A stretch of 64,000 nt of DNA from Phyllostachys edulis (Eukaryota > Streptophyta > Magnoliopsida > Poales > Poaceae). The stretch is from assembly GCA_036346405.1 (NCBI GenBank), contig CM070566.1:13945533-14009532 (forward strand). The letters run 5' to 3'. Position numbers and translations under genes: made by a program. Each line of letters opens with the position of its first letter. The first letter of the stretch is position 1. Shown here piece after piece: positions 23,990-32,801 of the stretch. Under the pieces are notes generated by a model that saw nothing but the letters and a program-made list of their open reading frames with translations, was not told where the DNA came from and searched no databases.

Positions 23990-24005
23990 TTAAGGGGGGT
24001 AGGTT
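23990..24005 (+). other. Polypurine tract before LTR copy 3
   Basis: TTAAGGGGGGTAGGTT stands directly before TGTAACAGCC. Confidence 0.85.
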
Positions 24006-27000
24006 TGTAACAGCCCAAAATTTCAATTTCTGAGATAATTTAAAAATTATTTATTTTGGTGGATTTTCTGAAATTTTCTAAAGCTCTTATTACTAACCTC
24101 AAAGCTAAAACAAATTTAATTGCAAAAACTATTACAAATTTTAAGTTGAAATTATTTTATTTAAGTCCAAAATCATTCTAGGAATTTCTGTGAATTTTTC
24201 TAGAATTTTTGGAATTTATTTGCTATTTTCTAAAGCCTCTTTGAATTATCTGAATTAAAACAATTATGAAAAATCAAAAAAACCCTAAACGAAGAATCGG
24301 GCCGAATTTGGCGGCCCAAAACCAAGACGACACGCCCACTTCGCCCAAGACGTTACCCCTCTCATGACCGTTGGATCGACATCAGACGGCTCACACGCGC
24401 TCTCTCTTTCCTTCTCTTTCTTTGTTGACGGGTGGGACCATCCGACATCTTGTGCTTCTTCCTCTTTCCTTTCTTCCCGCTGCGCCCTTTCCTTTCTTAG
24501 CTGCGCCGTCGCCATGGATGTGCTTCAGAAGCTTCCACGCCTGACAAAACCTTCATCAAATCGCGGATTTTCGCCGCAGCGTTCAAATCGCCCGCAATCC
24601 GCGCACCGAGTACCTCTCACTTTCCTTTCTCTCCTCGATTTCACGATCTTCACCGGAGATGCCTTGCGCCTTCTTGGATGATCGTCGAACCGCCATGCCG
24701 CGCCCTATATAAAGGAGCCGGTGCGCCTTCTCCCCACACCAGCGCCACCATCCATTGCCCTCCTCCTCTCCTAGCGCTCGAATTTTGGAGTTTCTCACCG
24801 TGCCACGTTTGAATCTTCTCCGATTCGGTGCCACCGTGGACTCTCGACCTCATCTCCACCGCCTCACGGGATCGCCGAAGACCGCATGGCTTCGTGCGCT
24901 CATCCACTTGTCGAGGGACCCGGAGCTTCTTCCTCGTCGACAACCCCGCAACACCGCCGCTCAACCTCGTCGCCGACGACCTTTCCGCCACGTTTTCTCG
25001 CAGCCCCGGTGAGCATCACGTTCGGCTTAGTCCCCTCTTTCTTTTGCGCACATTCACTCCCTCGCCGTGGCGCGAAGGCGGCGAGCCGTCACACCGAGCT
25101 CCGCCTCCGTCCGAACTGCGTGGCATAACCACGTCGGTGCCCACATCATCGCCACCTCGGCCTCGTGCCGATGTGGAACCCCACGTGGCGCCTACATGGC
25201 GCCACATCACCCGCACCGCCACCCTCGGTTCAAACCCATAAACCACGGGTCCCGTGGACTCGGTTCACGTGGACCGTGTCTATGACACGTGGGGTCCACA
25301 TGTCAGGGAATTATTTTAATTCCTTAAGTCTGAAATTCTCGAGTGGCCTTGACTTGCGCAATAAATGGATTTTCCTTTAGAAAATTAAATCGGAAATTCA
25401 TTTAAATTTGATTTAGGTTTAAACTTCTAAAATTCATAACTTTTGCATCCAATCTCCAAATTGGGTGTTTCAAATTTCTAAATTCATGTAAAATCATTAC
25501 CTAGCTAACTAAACCAAAATTATTTAATTGGAAGCTATTTTGAATCTGTATTTAATTTTAGAAATTCTTTTAAATATCAAATTTAGGTTAAAACTTGTAA
25601 AATTCATATCTTTTGAACCACAACTTCAAATTGAGTGATTCAAATTGCTAAAATCTTAGAAAATTATTATCTAGCTAAATAAAATAAAATTATTTCATTT
25701 GGAGTTAATTTGATCTTTCTTGTTGGATTTATTTGAATTTTATTTGAATTTGTCGTACATTAGCAGTATAGACTTTGGCGATTAGGAGAGGTAGATCTTT
25801 CAGGAGGGTTTAGAATCTCAAGACTTCAACGAAGGCAAGTTACATTCTTGACCATTTTGATCCTAGTATTTCAAAGTTAATTAATTCTGTTTTTAAAGTT
25901 ATTATTGCATGCATATTTTTATCCAAGCTATTTTAAATTCTGTTTTAATGCTTAGTTATACCAACTCCTTCATTATAGCCAATATTGATGCTTGGAATGC
26001 CATGCCCTTGTCACCTTAGTAAAATAATTAAGATATTTTTGCTTAGTCATTGCTTAGACCAAAAGATGATTTGGGGAATTTTGCCAAAATACAAAGTTGT
26101 TTTGAAAATGAATCTATGGTATTGCTTTTACCATAGATGTTTGGAAAATGTTTACCAAAGAAAAATAAATGAAATTAGTTTAGACTTGGGTGAATTGGAT
26201 TGTTGGTGGGTGCAAGTTCATGCACGGGCTCAATGCAGCGAATGGTTGAGACCCAGGGCTTGTTTTGGAAGTCACCCAGTCATGTAAGGACCGGTCTGCG
26301 GGCCGCGGATGTTAAGCCAAACTCGTACCACCACAAGTCTGGAATGGGACAGACTTGGCCAAATAAGCTATATCATTTCACCATGTTTATGTCTTGGAAA
26401 GATGTGGGAGTCGTGAAGACTTATTGATGATACCCACATGGCGCAAGAGGGGGTAGTCGTTTGGTGTGAAGCCTTCGATTACGAAACCTTAGCGGGCATA
26501 ATTATGTTGAAATAATGTAGGGTAAAGGCCTCGTGATAGCTGCTTAGTCGCACGCCTACGGAAGCGTGTATTGGCCGACATAATAAGCAAACTATCTCTT
26601 GTGGGTAAAGCTGTACTAACTCTGCAGAGTATTAATCTATTCGAATAGCCGTGTCCACGGTCATGGACATGCTTAACAGAAGCCACTCAAAGTTAGTCTC
26701 TGGTTTTGTTTGAAAAGACTTTGTCACCGGTTTATGAAAATGGGATTGGGCGAAGCTTTGGTGTAAGGGGTAGTCCTTCACCATTTGTGTATGGAGGTTC
26801 ATCCTACACTTGACATTGAAAATCGAAATATGATTTTGATCTTATTAAATTCTAAAATGGCCTTGGAAATTACTAAGAGTATTTAAACTGAAAATGTTGT
26901 CTTATGCAAATAAACCCCGCCATTACCCTTTGCTCACTTTATGCATGCATTCAATCACATTTTACTTCGGTGTAACTTGCAAGCACGATGGTAGTGCTTA

Positions 27001-27301
27001 CTCTTCTTTGAATAATCTTTATTAGAGAAGACTTCTATCAAGACGGTGATGACATCGATGCTTAGGCCACGCTTCCCCAGACGATTGCCTGTGGCGAATC
27101 GTTGGGTCTACTACTACTATTTTATTTCCTCTGTGTTTTACTTTATTTGGCCTCAGGCCCGATTGTAATAAACTCTGAATAATTATTATTAAAATGCGTG
27201 ATATGTTTTGATTATCACTTTTGTTTAACTGTGTACACTAGAAATCCTGGACTAGTGTATGAACACAGAGAATTCGGGATCCTTCGCTCCCGGGTTCGAC
27301 A
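24006..27301 (+). repeat. Element B LTR copy 3 (plus)
   Basis: Runs from TGTAACAGCCC to CGGGTTCGACA and is followed by the GGGAA target duplication. It is the 3' LTR of the right-hand unit. Compared with copy 1, long AT-rich stretches are identical while CG-rich ones (24295-25250) differ by many short indels. Confidence 0.95.
24706..24713 (+). promoter_or_regulatory. TATA box of B LTR copy 3
   Basis: TATATAAA, equivalent to 7988 in copy 1. It would drive read-through into the 3' part of element A, including the COI1-like fragment. Confidence 0.65.
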
Positions 27302-27306
27302 GGGAA
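27302..27306 (+). repeat. Target site duplication GGGAA, right of element B
   Basis: Directly follows the CA end of LTR copy 3 and equals 7274-7278. Confidence 0.9.
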
Positions 27307-27530
27307 CATCCATATGTCAGGGGCACACGTCCAAGGTGCCCATGACTTAGCCTCATGGGCACCTCCAAGCCCACTGGGGGGCTATAACCCCTAGTGGCCA
27401 TTTGGTGCCCCATGACTTAGTCTCGTGGGCGCCCCTCTGGTGCCCCACGGCTTAACCTTGTGGGCACCCCTCCGATATGTCCATGACTCAGTCTCATAGC
27501 TCGAATCATCTACCGTCAATCTGGCTCGAA
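27307..27530 (+). repeat. Short degenerate repeats in element A
   Basis: GGTGCCC(C)A(C/T)GACTTAG-type strings followed by a C/T-rich GTGGGC recur near 27336, 27403 and 27440 with spacing of about 35-70 bp. No coding is seen. Confidence 0.55.
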
Positions 27531-27600
27531 TATTGATCAAGGACTATCATGCTCGCATAAGACCTCACTTGTGTCATTTTTCACTTCGACGTGTCGTCCG

Positions 27601-27837
27601 CCTCGAAGGCTATGCCTTGGCTCGGCGGCCCCGCGTCCAAGACTTCGCCTACATAGGCTTCACTCCAATGCGCCGCCTGCCTCGAAGGCTATGCCTTGGC
27701 TCGGCGGCCCCACGTCCAAGACTTCGCCTACATAGGCTTTACTCCAATGCGCCGCCCGCCTCGAAGGCTATGCCTCGGCTCGGCGGCACCGTGTCCCGGA
27801 CTTCGCCTACATAGGCCCGGCCGACCGTCACCGTCTC
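27601..27837 (+). repeat. 79-bp tandem repeats in element A
   Basis: CCTCGAAGGCTATGCCT starts at 27601, 27680 and 27759, exactly 79 bp apart, each followed by CTCGGCGGC and TTCGCCTACATAGGC. Three units are seen, the last diverging after the shared TTCGCCTACATAGGC. Confidence 0.85.
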
Positions 27838-28329
27838 GGATGATGTGCCTCGGTGGGACGGCCTTGCATTCAGTACTTCACCTTCAGGACCGGGAAAATG
27901 AAAACCACACGACACGAAGGGCCAACGAGAAGCGACAATTTGGTACCCGCCGTCGCGTGAAGCACTCACACGATATGGAGCACAAAATAAGCATAAGTCT
28001 TTGGGCGCCCACGTGCCCACCAGCCAAAATTGGCTAAGTCGTAGGTTCCTTTGCGTGTATTCCTCAGCCCTCGTGCCTCGCGCTGCACCGAGTCAGAGTT
28101 TGGCTAAATCTCGAATGTCTGCATTCCCGTCAAGCTGGAATTTGGCCAAGTCTTTGGCCAAGCATATTCATCAATAGGATACAAGACCTCAGCACTCTTC
28201 TTTGCCTCTCGGGCGTCCTTACAGGCACCCAAGGGGCAGGGGGCTAGTGTTGAGTAATCCTACCACCTCGCCTCCGCACGAGCCCCGGCCTCGGGGCACC
28301 TTGCGATAACCCGTGTAATCGCCGAGGGC
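27838..28329 (+). other. Element A 3' noncoding sequence
   Basis: No reading frame or repeat recognised. GGCAGGGGGCTAGTGTTGAG near 28236 resembles a polypurine tract region but no LTR follows it. Confidence 0.45.
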
Positions 28330-28760
28330 CGCCTCCTTCATCGACATCGGGCCTTCGCGCGTGACCTCACGCCCGAAGCCCTCGTGCACCCTCACGTGCC
28401 TCACGTGTGCCCTCATGCCGGAAGCCCTCGCATGCCTTCGCGCATGTCATCACGCCCGAAGCCCTCGCGTGCCTTCGCGCGTGACCTCACGCCCGAAGCC
28501 CTCGCTGTGCCCTCGGGGCCTCTCGCACCTTCGTGCCCTTAGAGCCTCGGGACTCTCGAAGCCTCGCGCCCTCGGGGCCTCGCACCCTCAGAGCCTCGGG
28601 ACCCTCGAAGCCTCGCGCCCTCAGGGCCTCGGGACCCTCGAAGCCTCGCGTGCCCTCGAGGCCTCGCACCCTCTCGTGCCCACGGGGCCTCACACCTTCG
28701 CGCGCCCTCGTGCCCTTACGTGCCTTCGTGGTGCCCTCGTACCCTCGTACACCTTTTTGG
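28330..28760 (+). repeat. GC-rich degenerate minisatellite-like array
   Basis: Units such as CTCACGCCCGAAGCCCTCG and GCCTCGCGCCCTCGGGGCC recur with variable spacing. A similar array lies at 56721-57262, also near LTR sequence of a Tat relative, so it appears to be a family trait. All open frames here are low-complexity by-products. Confidence 0.7.
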
Positions 28761-29128
28761 TGCCCCGAAACTTAGAGCTAGCTAACTGTGCCACTATTAG
28801 ACCTGAATAACTTCTGGAATCAGTACATCAACAGCACTGGAAACACTACCGCTCCCACATTCAATTTTGCGACCAAGGTTACGGATCTGATCCTAGTGTT
28901 CTCTAAAAGCGACATACAAGAGCGGCTCGAGGCTCGATTCGATCGAGATCTACATGCCCAAGATCCAAGAAATGGAGAGAGCAGGAGATCGATCAGGAGG
29001 CCAGATCGAAGGCTCTCATTTCTGATTTGGCTTCACCTCTCCCTGAGCGCTGCCCCAACCAGCTCAGTGACTCAAGGCGATGGCCTCCGTCGTCCCGTCC
29101 CCCGCCTTCGGCACCGCAGCGAGAATTA
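28761..29128. other. Unassigned sequence next to the COI1-like fragment
   Basis: No similarity recognised. It could belong to the same captured host segment or to the element. Confidence 0.4.
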
Positions 29129-29990
29129 TTAACAGCAAGAGCGGGCGACAAGGCGGAGGGCGTCGGTGGAGAAGCCGGAGCACTTGTCAAGCTTGAGCTC
29201 CTGCAGCATGTGGTCACGGGCGCAGATGAGGACAGAGAGGTCGGTGTCGATGACGGTCATGCGGCGGAGGTGGAGCGTCATGCGGCAGAGGTGGAGCGCC
29301 TTGAGAACTTCGGCGGCGCGGCAAGCTTCGGCAACCCAGTATGCGGCGTAAGCGCCCGATCCTCGAGATGAGCCCGTACATGGGCCTTGGCAGCCTCCCC
29401 TTGATGGCGACTCGGCCATGGAAGCGCTGCGCGAGGCGCGGCAGGTGGCAGCGTAGCGAAGCGACGCAGCGATGTGCTGGTGGCGTCGTCGCAGTGCCAG
29501 CGGCGGCACCACAGCGACGCGCCTCCCGTCGCGCTGGTCGTCGGCGTAGCAGCATACCGTTAGGGATCGCCCAAGCCGAAGGCCAGGTGGTGCCGCCGCA
29601 TGGCTCGAGCACCTCGCCGCCAACGGATCGGCTCTCATGCACGGCTCACGAGGTCGACAAGCACCGAAGCCGTGAGGCCTTGGCGCTAGAGGCAACAGCG
29701 ATGGTAGGCGGGCAGCGGCGACTAGGACTCGGACCGACGGAGAGGGCGGCCGGGTCCGAGGAGGCGCGCGGGCGCTAGAGGCGACGGCGGCGGCGGACAA
29801 GGGCACCGGTGGTGCTGGCCACCCGAACCAATGGAGGTAGAGTCATGGGGGCTTTGATGGAGAACAGGAGCTCCAGGGAGAGGAACCAGAGAGAAGATAA
29901 AAGAAAAAGAGAGGAAAGCAGAGTCAGGACAGGAGGAACACGGTCGTGAAAGAAAGATTGAAGAAATGGGAAGGAAGGAGTTAAAGCACT
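29129..29990 (-). pseudogene. Captured COI1-like F-box gene fragment, antisense to element A
   Basis: On the minus strand the text matches grass COI1 proteins, the F-box receptor subunit for jasmonoyl-isoleucine: YADDQRDGRR (F-box end, shifted frame), IKGRLPRPMYGLI, GAYAAYWVAE, then HMLQELKLDKCSGFSTDALR and LVARSC at 29132-29200. These cover roughly the first 190 of about 590 residues: the F-box and first leucine-rich repeats. Frameshifts separate the pieces and an in-frame 21-bp duplication is present. Upstream (29650-29990) is a CT-rich stretch that would fit the gene's 5' untranslated region. Similarity stops near 29140. Identity is from recall of the family; a BLASTX search would settle it. 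Other members of the TIR1/COI1 group are less likely. Confidence 0.7.
29256..29297 (-). repeat. 21-bp in-frame tandem duplication inside the COI1-like fragment
   Basis: GTCATGCGGCGGAGGTGGAG at 29256 is repeated at 29277 with one substitution. On the minus strand it codes LHLCRMT followed by LHLRRMT, where COI1 has one such unit. Confidence 0.85.
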
Positions 29991-30524
29991 GGCCAGAAAT
30001 CCTCCACGACAGGCACTCGAGCCCAGAGGTCACGTCGCGTCAAGTAGACTTTTGTGCTGGCCTGGCCTTACTGGTAAAGAGTGTGGCAGTACGAGCCTTT
30101 AGAACAAACCCTTGCTAGTAAAAGGACGTGGGTTTGTTGAGTGCGATGCCCGTTTTCTTGTCTCGTCTCCCACTGCATGAGGCCAAACAGAAACTTGGAT
30201 TACCAGCCAAAGGAGCTTTGCTTTATGCAGTATCTTGTCTCCCCCTTTGTTGGCACACCATGTGGGAGTCGGTGACCATCCAAATGGCGGGATCCACAGG
30301 TGCCTGGTGGTATGAGTTGCGTGGATTAGTTCTCCTAACTTGCAACGGACACACCAAGCTGGTTCATGTGAGAAATGAAGCATAAGAGAGGCTGCCCGCA
30401 TAGAGATACTATTGGAGGGTGCCCGGCACAGCCTGTTTGCAAAGATCTGCTCTTCTGAAGTGTCAACCTTCGCATAAAGGGCACAATCAAAGACTGCCCC
30501 TTTTGGCTTCTCTATCGAAACGCC
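29991..30524. other. Unassigned sequence between the captured fragment and the 3' LTR
   Basis: A plus-strand frame of 85 codons at 30128-30385 has no recognisable motif. The block might be the captured gene's promoter or element sequence; I cannot tell. Confidence 0.4.
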
Positions 30525-30542
30525 AAGGGGCAGGGGGGCTAC
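30525..30542 (+). other. Element A polypurine tract
   Basis: AAGGGGCAGGGGGGCTAC lies directly before TGTTGGAGG of the 3' LTR. Confidence 0.85.
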
Positions 30543-30954
30543 TGTTGGAGGAATAATTCATCCCACCTGCATGTGGGGGCCTGCCTTGCAGCAGACGCAT
30601 GTCTGAGTCAAGGAATCTTTGTTGTGCTCATGAAGGCTGTAATACCCCCGCTTGTATTCTTAGAATAGCCAACCCCTAAGGGTATTTTGGTCATTTGTAT
30701 AATTTGAGGAGCCTATAAATACCCCATGTATCCCTCTCATGAGGGGGAGGACTCTTGAGCAATACATACAAGCAAGTCACTAGGTGAGCCTTGGGAGGAT
30801 CCTCGAACCCCAGAGGGCCGCCCGACAGTAGGGCGGTCCTCTCGGACCCCGAACTCAGTATAAATCCTCGTGTTACGTTCGTTCTCGTGGACGAAGGCCC
30901 GTAGCACGGCCATCGTCCGCCCTCTTACTTGTGTTCGGTTTTACACCATCAACA
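30543..30954 (+). repeat. Element A, 3' LTR (412 bp)
   Basis: Matches the 5' LTR from TGTTGGAGG to CATCAACA and is followed by the AGGTT target duplication. Differences are scattered single bases and short indels, many at G/C runs. Confidence 0.95.
30714..30721 (+). promoter_or_regulatory. TATA box of the A 3' LTR
   Basis: TATAAATA, equivalent to 2233 in the 5' LTR. Confidence 0.6.
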
Positions 30955-30959
30955 AGGTT
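30955..30959 (+). repeat. Target site duplication AGGTT, right of element A
   Basis: Equal to 2054-2058 and adjacent to the CA end of the 3' LTR. Confidence 0.9.
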
Positions 30960-31084
30960 AAAGTTTAATCTTTTAATTTAAGATTTTCCAAGTGCAATAA
31001 TATAATATGCAAATGCTTTCAAAAATACTATGTATGCTGATGAGATGCATACTAGTTATCATTAATTAACTTGGAGATGTGACA
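30955..31084 (-). mobile_element. LTR X, right part
   Basis: Continues LTR X after element A, matching 48550-48620 (AAGATTTTCCAAGTG, then ATGCATGCT-like text). On the minus strand it starts TGTCACATCTCCAAGTT, the usual TGTCAC start of this LTR group. No internal region of X follows at 31085; Reina sequence begins instead. Confidence 0.65.
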
Positions 31085-31129
31085 GTTCCTCTAGCCCTAT
31101 CGACCCTTTTGCATGGTCGTGTTTGCCTG

Positions 31130-31408
31130 GTGCCGGCAAAAGTCCTCAAGTCTCGCGTAGCTCTTGGTAAACTTCAGCTCCTTGTGTAGTGGGAAGATGC
31201 CCTTGTGATGAGTGCGTGTTGGGAAGATTTTGAGCAATTTTAGTAGTTGTACCCTTTATTCCAGCTCGAGAATGAGCTACTTGTAAAGGATGGGAGAGAT
31301 GTCATGTGGGGCATGCATTATGAACGGCGCAAGAAGAACTCCTCGAACGACAAGCCGTCAGAGTTGGCTTCGGTTGCGCCTGTTGGACCTTCAGATGTGC
31401 CAGCTTAG
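31130..31408 (+). pseudogene. Reina-type chromovirus pol 3' end with chromodomain
   Basis: The plus strand reads VPAKVLKSRVALGKLQLLV, WEDFEQF and LYPLFQLENELLVKDGRDVM: a chromodomain followed by the conserved acidic tail that closes Reina polyproteins. Two stops interrupt it between 31240 and 31250. The frame runs on past the start of the LTR at 31300 and stops at 31406-31408, so pol overlaps the LTR by about 109 bp. Upstream pol is missing. The chromodomain binds chromatin and guides integration. Confidence 0.7.
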
Positions 31409-31697
31409 GGATAAGCTTCCTATTGCTAGTTTCCTTTTAGAACTATTTATTTAAATCAGGAATAGTTATAGATTAGTTTCCTTATTTTGAGATTGATTCT
31501 TAGTCTAGTTTGTTAGGGTCTTTCTCTAATTAAAGGGGATAGACACTTTGCTTTGAGATCACGAAGAAAATTAGAAAACCCAATCTAGTTCTCCCTATTT
31601 GGGCGCCGGTCTTGCCTCTGATGCGCTGCTGTCGTAATCACGGCTCCTTAGCAACGCTGTCGAGGTCCAGGTCCCATTACTCACCACGATCATCCTC
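31300..31697 (+). repeat. Reina LTR, plus copy
   Basis: Begins TGTCATGTGGGGCATGC and matches the inverted LTR at 52446-52839 along its length (for example AGGGGATAGACACTTTGC). The 3' end, expected to read CTGTGACA, is missing: near 31697 the text switches to the leader of element G. Confidence 0.75.
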
Positions 31698-31772
31698 TCC
31701 GATCATAGTATCTTTCCACACCTGATTCTTGTTTTGATTTGCAAAACTAACTTACCTTGCCTTTGTCCTTAG

Positions 31773-32502
31773 ATGAATCACCAGTATCTTGTCAATGAAA
31801 CCCACACGCAAGACGTTGACGGATAGCCGGCACTACTTAAAGACATGATATGGAGAGCAAACTTCACCTATCAGCCAACCTACTCCATCTACCATCGAGA
31901 CAGAGGGCCGAGAATGGAAGACTATCAGGTCGTGATCCACATCATTGCTAGACGAGTTACGGGGAGCATTCCGTACCGTTTTTAGGCTCGTGGCACTTCC
32001 GAGGCCATGGCATTGCAGGAAGTGGCTCGTATGGCTATGAGCCGTCTTCATTACGATTTAACAGAGTTGTCTCAGCCACCATATGACTATTTTCCTATGC
32101 AAGCGCATGGCGTGGATGTGGACACTTTTGCCAGAATTCAGTACGGGGAAGATCCCCAAGTGAGGCAACTGGCTAGGTTGGTTCATGATGAAGTTCACTG
32201 TTGTACCATACGTGAGCTATGGGAGACCCGACATCATCTTATAGCGGCACAAGGGGGTCTTGGGTCTTCTATAGTTATACAACATGGGGCTCGTTGACTG
32301 TCGTGTTGTATATAGCGCAAACGGGGTTTCCTCGTATGCGTCTGCACCATCGGAGTTTCGACTCCCCGAAGTAGAAAATCGTGTTATAGATGAGTGGTCA
32401 CCCTTGCGCCTCACTAATCTAGAGGACCCTGATGATACAAGATCACCTAGATATCATCTTCTGGATGAGTTCCTGGTGAACTTTGACCGAGAAGACAAAT
32501 AG
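31773..32502 (+). pseudogene. ORF0 upstream of gag, element G plus arm
   Basis: The ATG at 31773 directly follows TTTGTCCTTAG, a splice-acceptor-like string. The start reads MNHQYLVNETHTQDVDG, then MIWRANFTYQPTYSIYHRDR and PYDYFPMQAHGVDVDTFARI, and the frame ends RYHLLDEFLVNFDREDK at 32502. Two stops and a frameshift break it. The same protein is coded in the G minus arm and in both arms of H, where the end is again DREDR. No known domain is recognised; function unknown. It lies about 300 bp upstream of the gag ATG. Confidence 0.7.
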
Positions 32503-32801
32503 ATTAGTGTAGTGAGCTCGCTGTCCGGACGTGTGTCCAACGAGCATGTATCTCTAGATTCATGTAATAAGCTAGCAGTTGTTGAACTCTTTTTGTTCTT
32601 TGCAAAGACTTTTGTTTCGGGCAATTACCATTCGCCTACGGGCTTACATGGATGTAATTGTAATCGGAAAACTATGAATTGCTTCAATGGATCGTATGTT
32701 GTCCTTGGTGCCTTTGTGTTTTCATTTGGTGTTAATTTTTGTGCATTCTTTTGCCATTTTGCATCCTTAGTCTATCCTCTAACCATCCGTGTGACAACAG
32801 G

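Larger units (their letters stand above)
7279..27301 (+). mobile_element. Element B: Tekay/Del-type chromovirus with three LTRs and an inverted gag-pol duplication
   Basis: The order is LTR(+) 7279-10554; leader with primer binding site (-) 10555-10968; LTR(-) 10969-14205; integrase to gag (-) 14221-18626; leader ORF (+) 18833-19383; gag to integrase with chromodomain (+) 19599-23970; LTR(+) 24006-27301. The arms 10969-18722 and 19503-27301 are inverted copies of about 7.8 kb around a 780-bp spacer. GGGAA flanks the whole. If 10555-18722 is flipped, the order becomes LTR-gag-pol-LTR-PBS-leader-gag-pol-LTR, a tandem array sharing its middle LTR, with the first unit lacking its leader. An inversion in such an array is therefore the simplest reading; misassembly is the main alternative. 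Confidence 0.8.
2059..30954 (+). mobile_element. Element A: Ty3/gypsy Tat-type LTR retrotransposon, non-autonomous, host of element B
   Basis: The element has two LTRs of 413 and 412 bp beginning TGTTGGAGG and ending CATCAACA, a primer binding site, a polypurine tract and a perfect 5-bp target duplication. Gag, a Tat-type aspartic protease and an integrase remnant follow the order gag-PR-IN, but reverse transcriptase and RNase H are missing between about 5590 and 5640. Element B occupies 7279-27301 inside it. Without B and one copy of its target duplication, A is about 8.9 kb long. The region 27307-30524 holds repeats and a COI1-like fragment in antisense. Relatives in grasses include RIRE2- and Retand-like families; this assignment rests on motifs and needs a database comparison. 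Confidence 0.9.

Noticed and set aside
7279..27301. Element B as one minus-strand element nested in a plus-strand element
   Set aside because: A nested minus-strand element would need a 5' LTR(-) and primer binding site near 18.7 kb and a target duplication inside. Neither exists, and the primer binding site lies on the far side of LTR copy 2.
28361..28810. Arg/Pro/Leu-rich frames on both strands
   Set aside because: They arise from the GC-rich repeat array and have no non-repetitive domain.
29341..29778. 145-codon plus-strand frame
   Set aside because: It is the reverse of the COI1-like sequence, whose minus-strand translation matches a known family.
30128..30385. 85-codon plus-strand frame near the A 3' LTR
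   Set aside because: No domain, no homologue recognised, and no sign of a promoter or splice sites; reported only as unassigned sequence.
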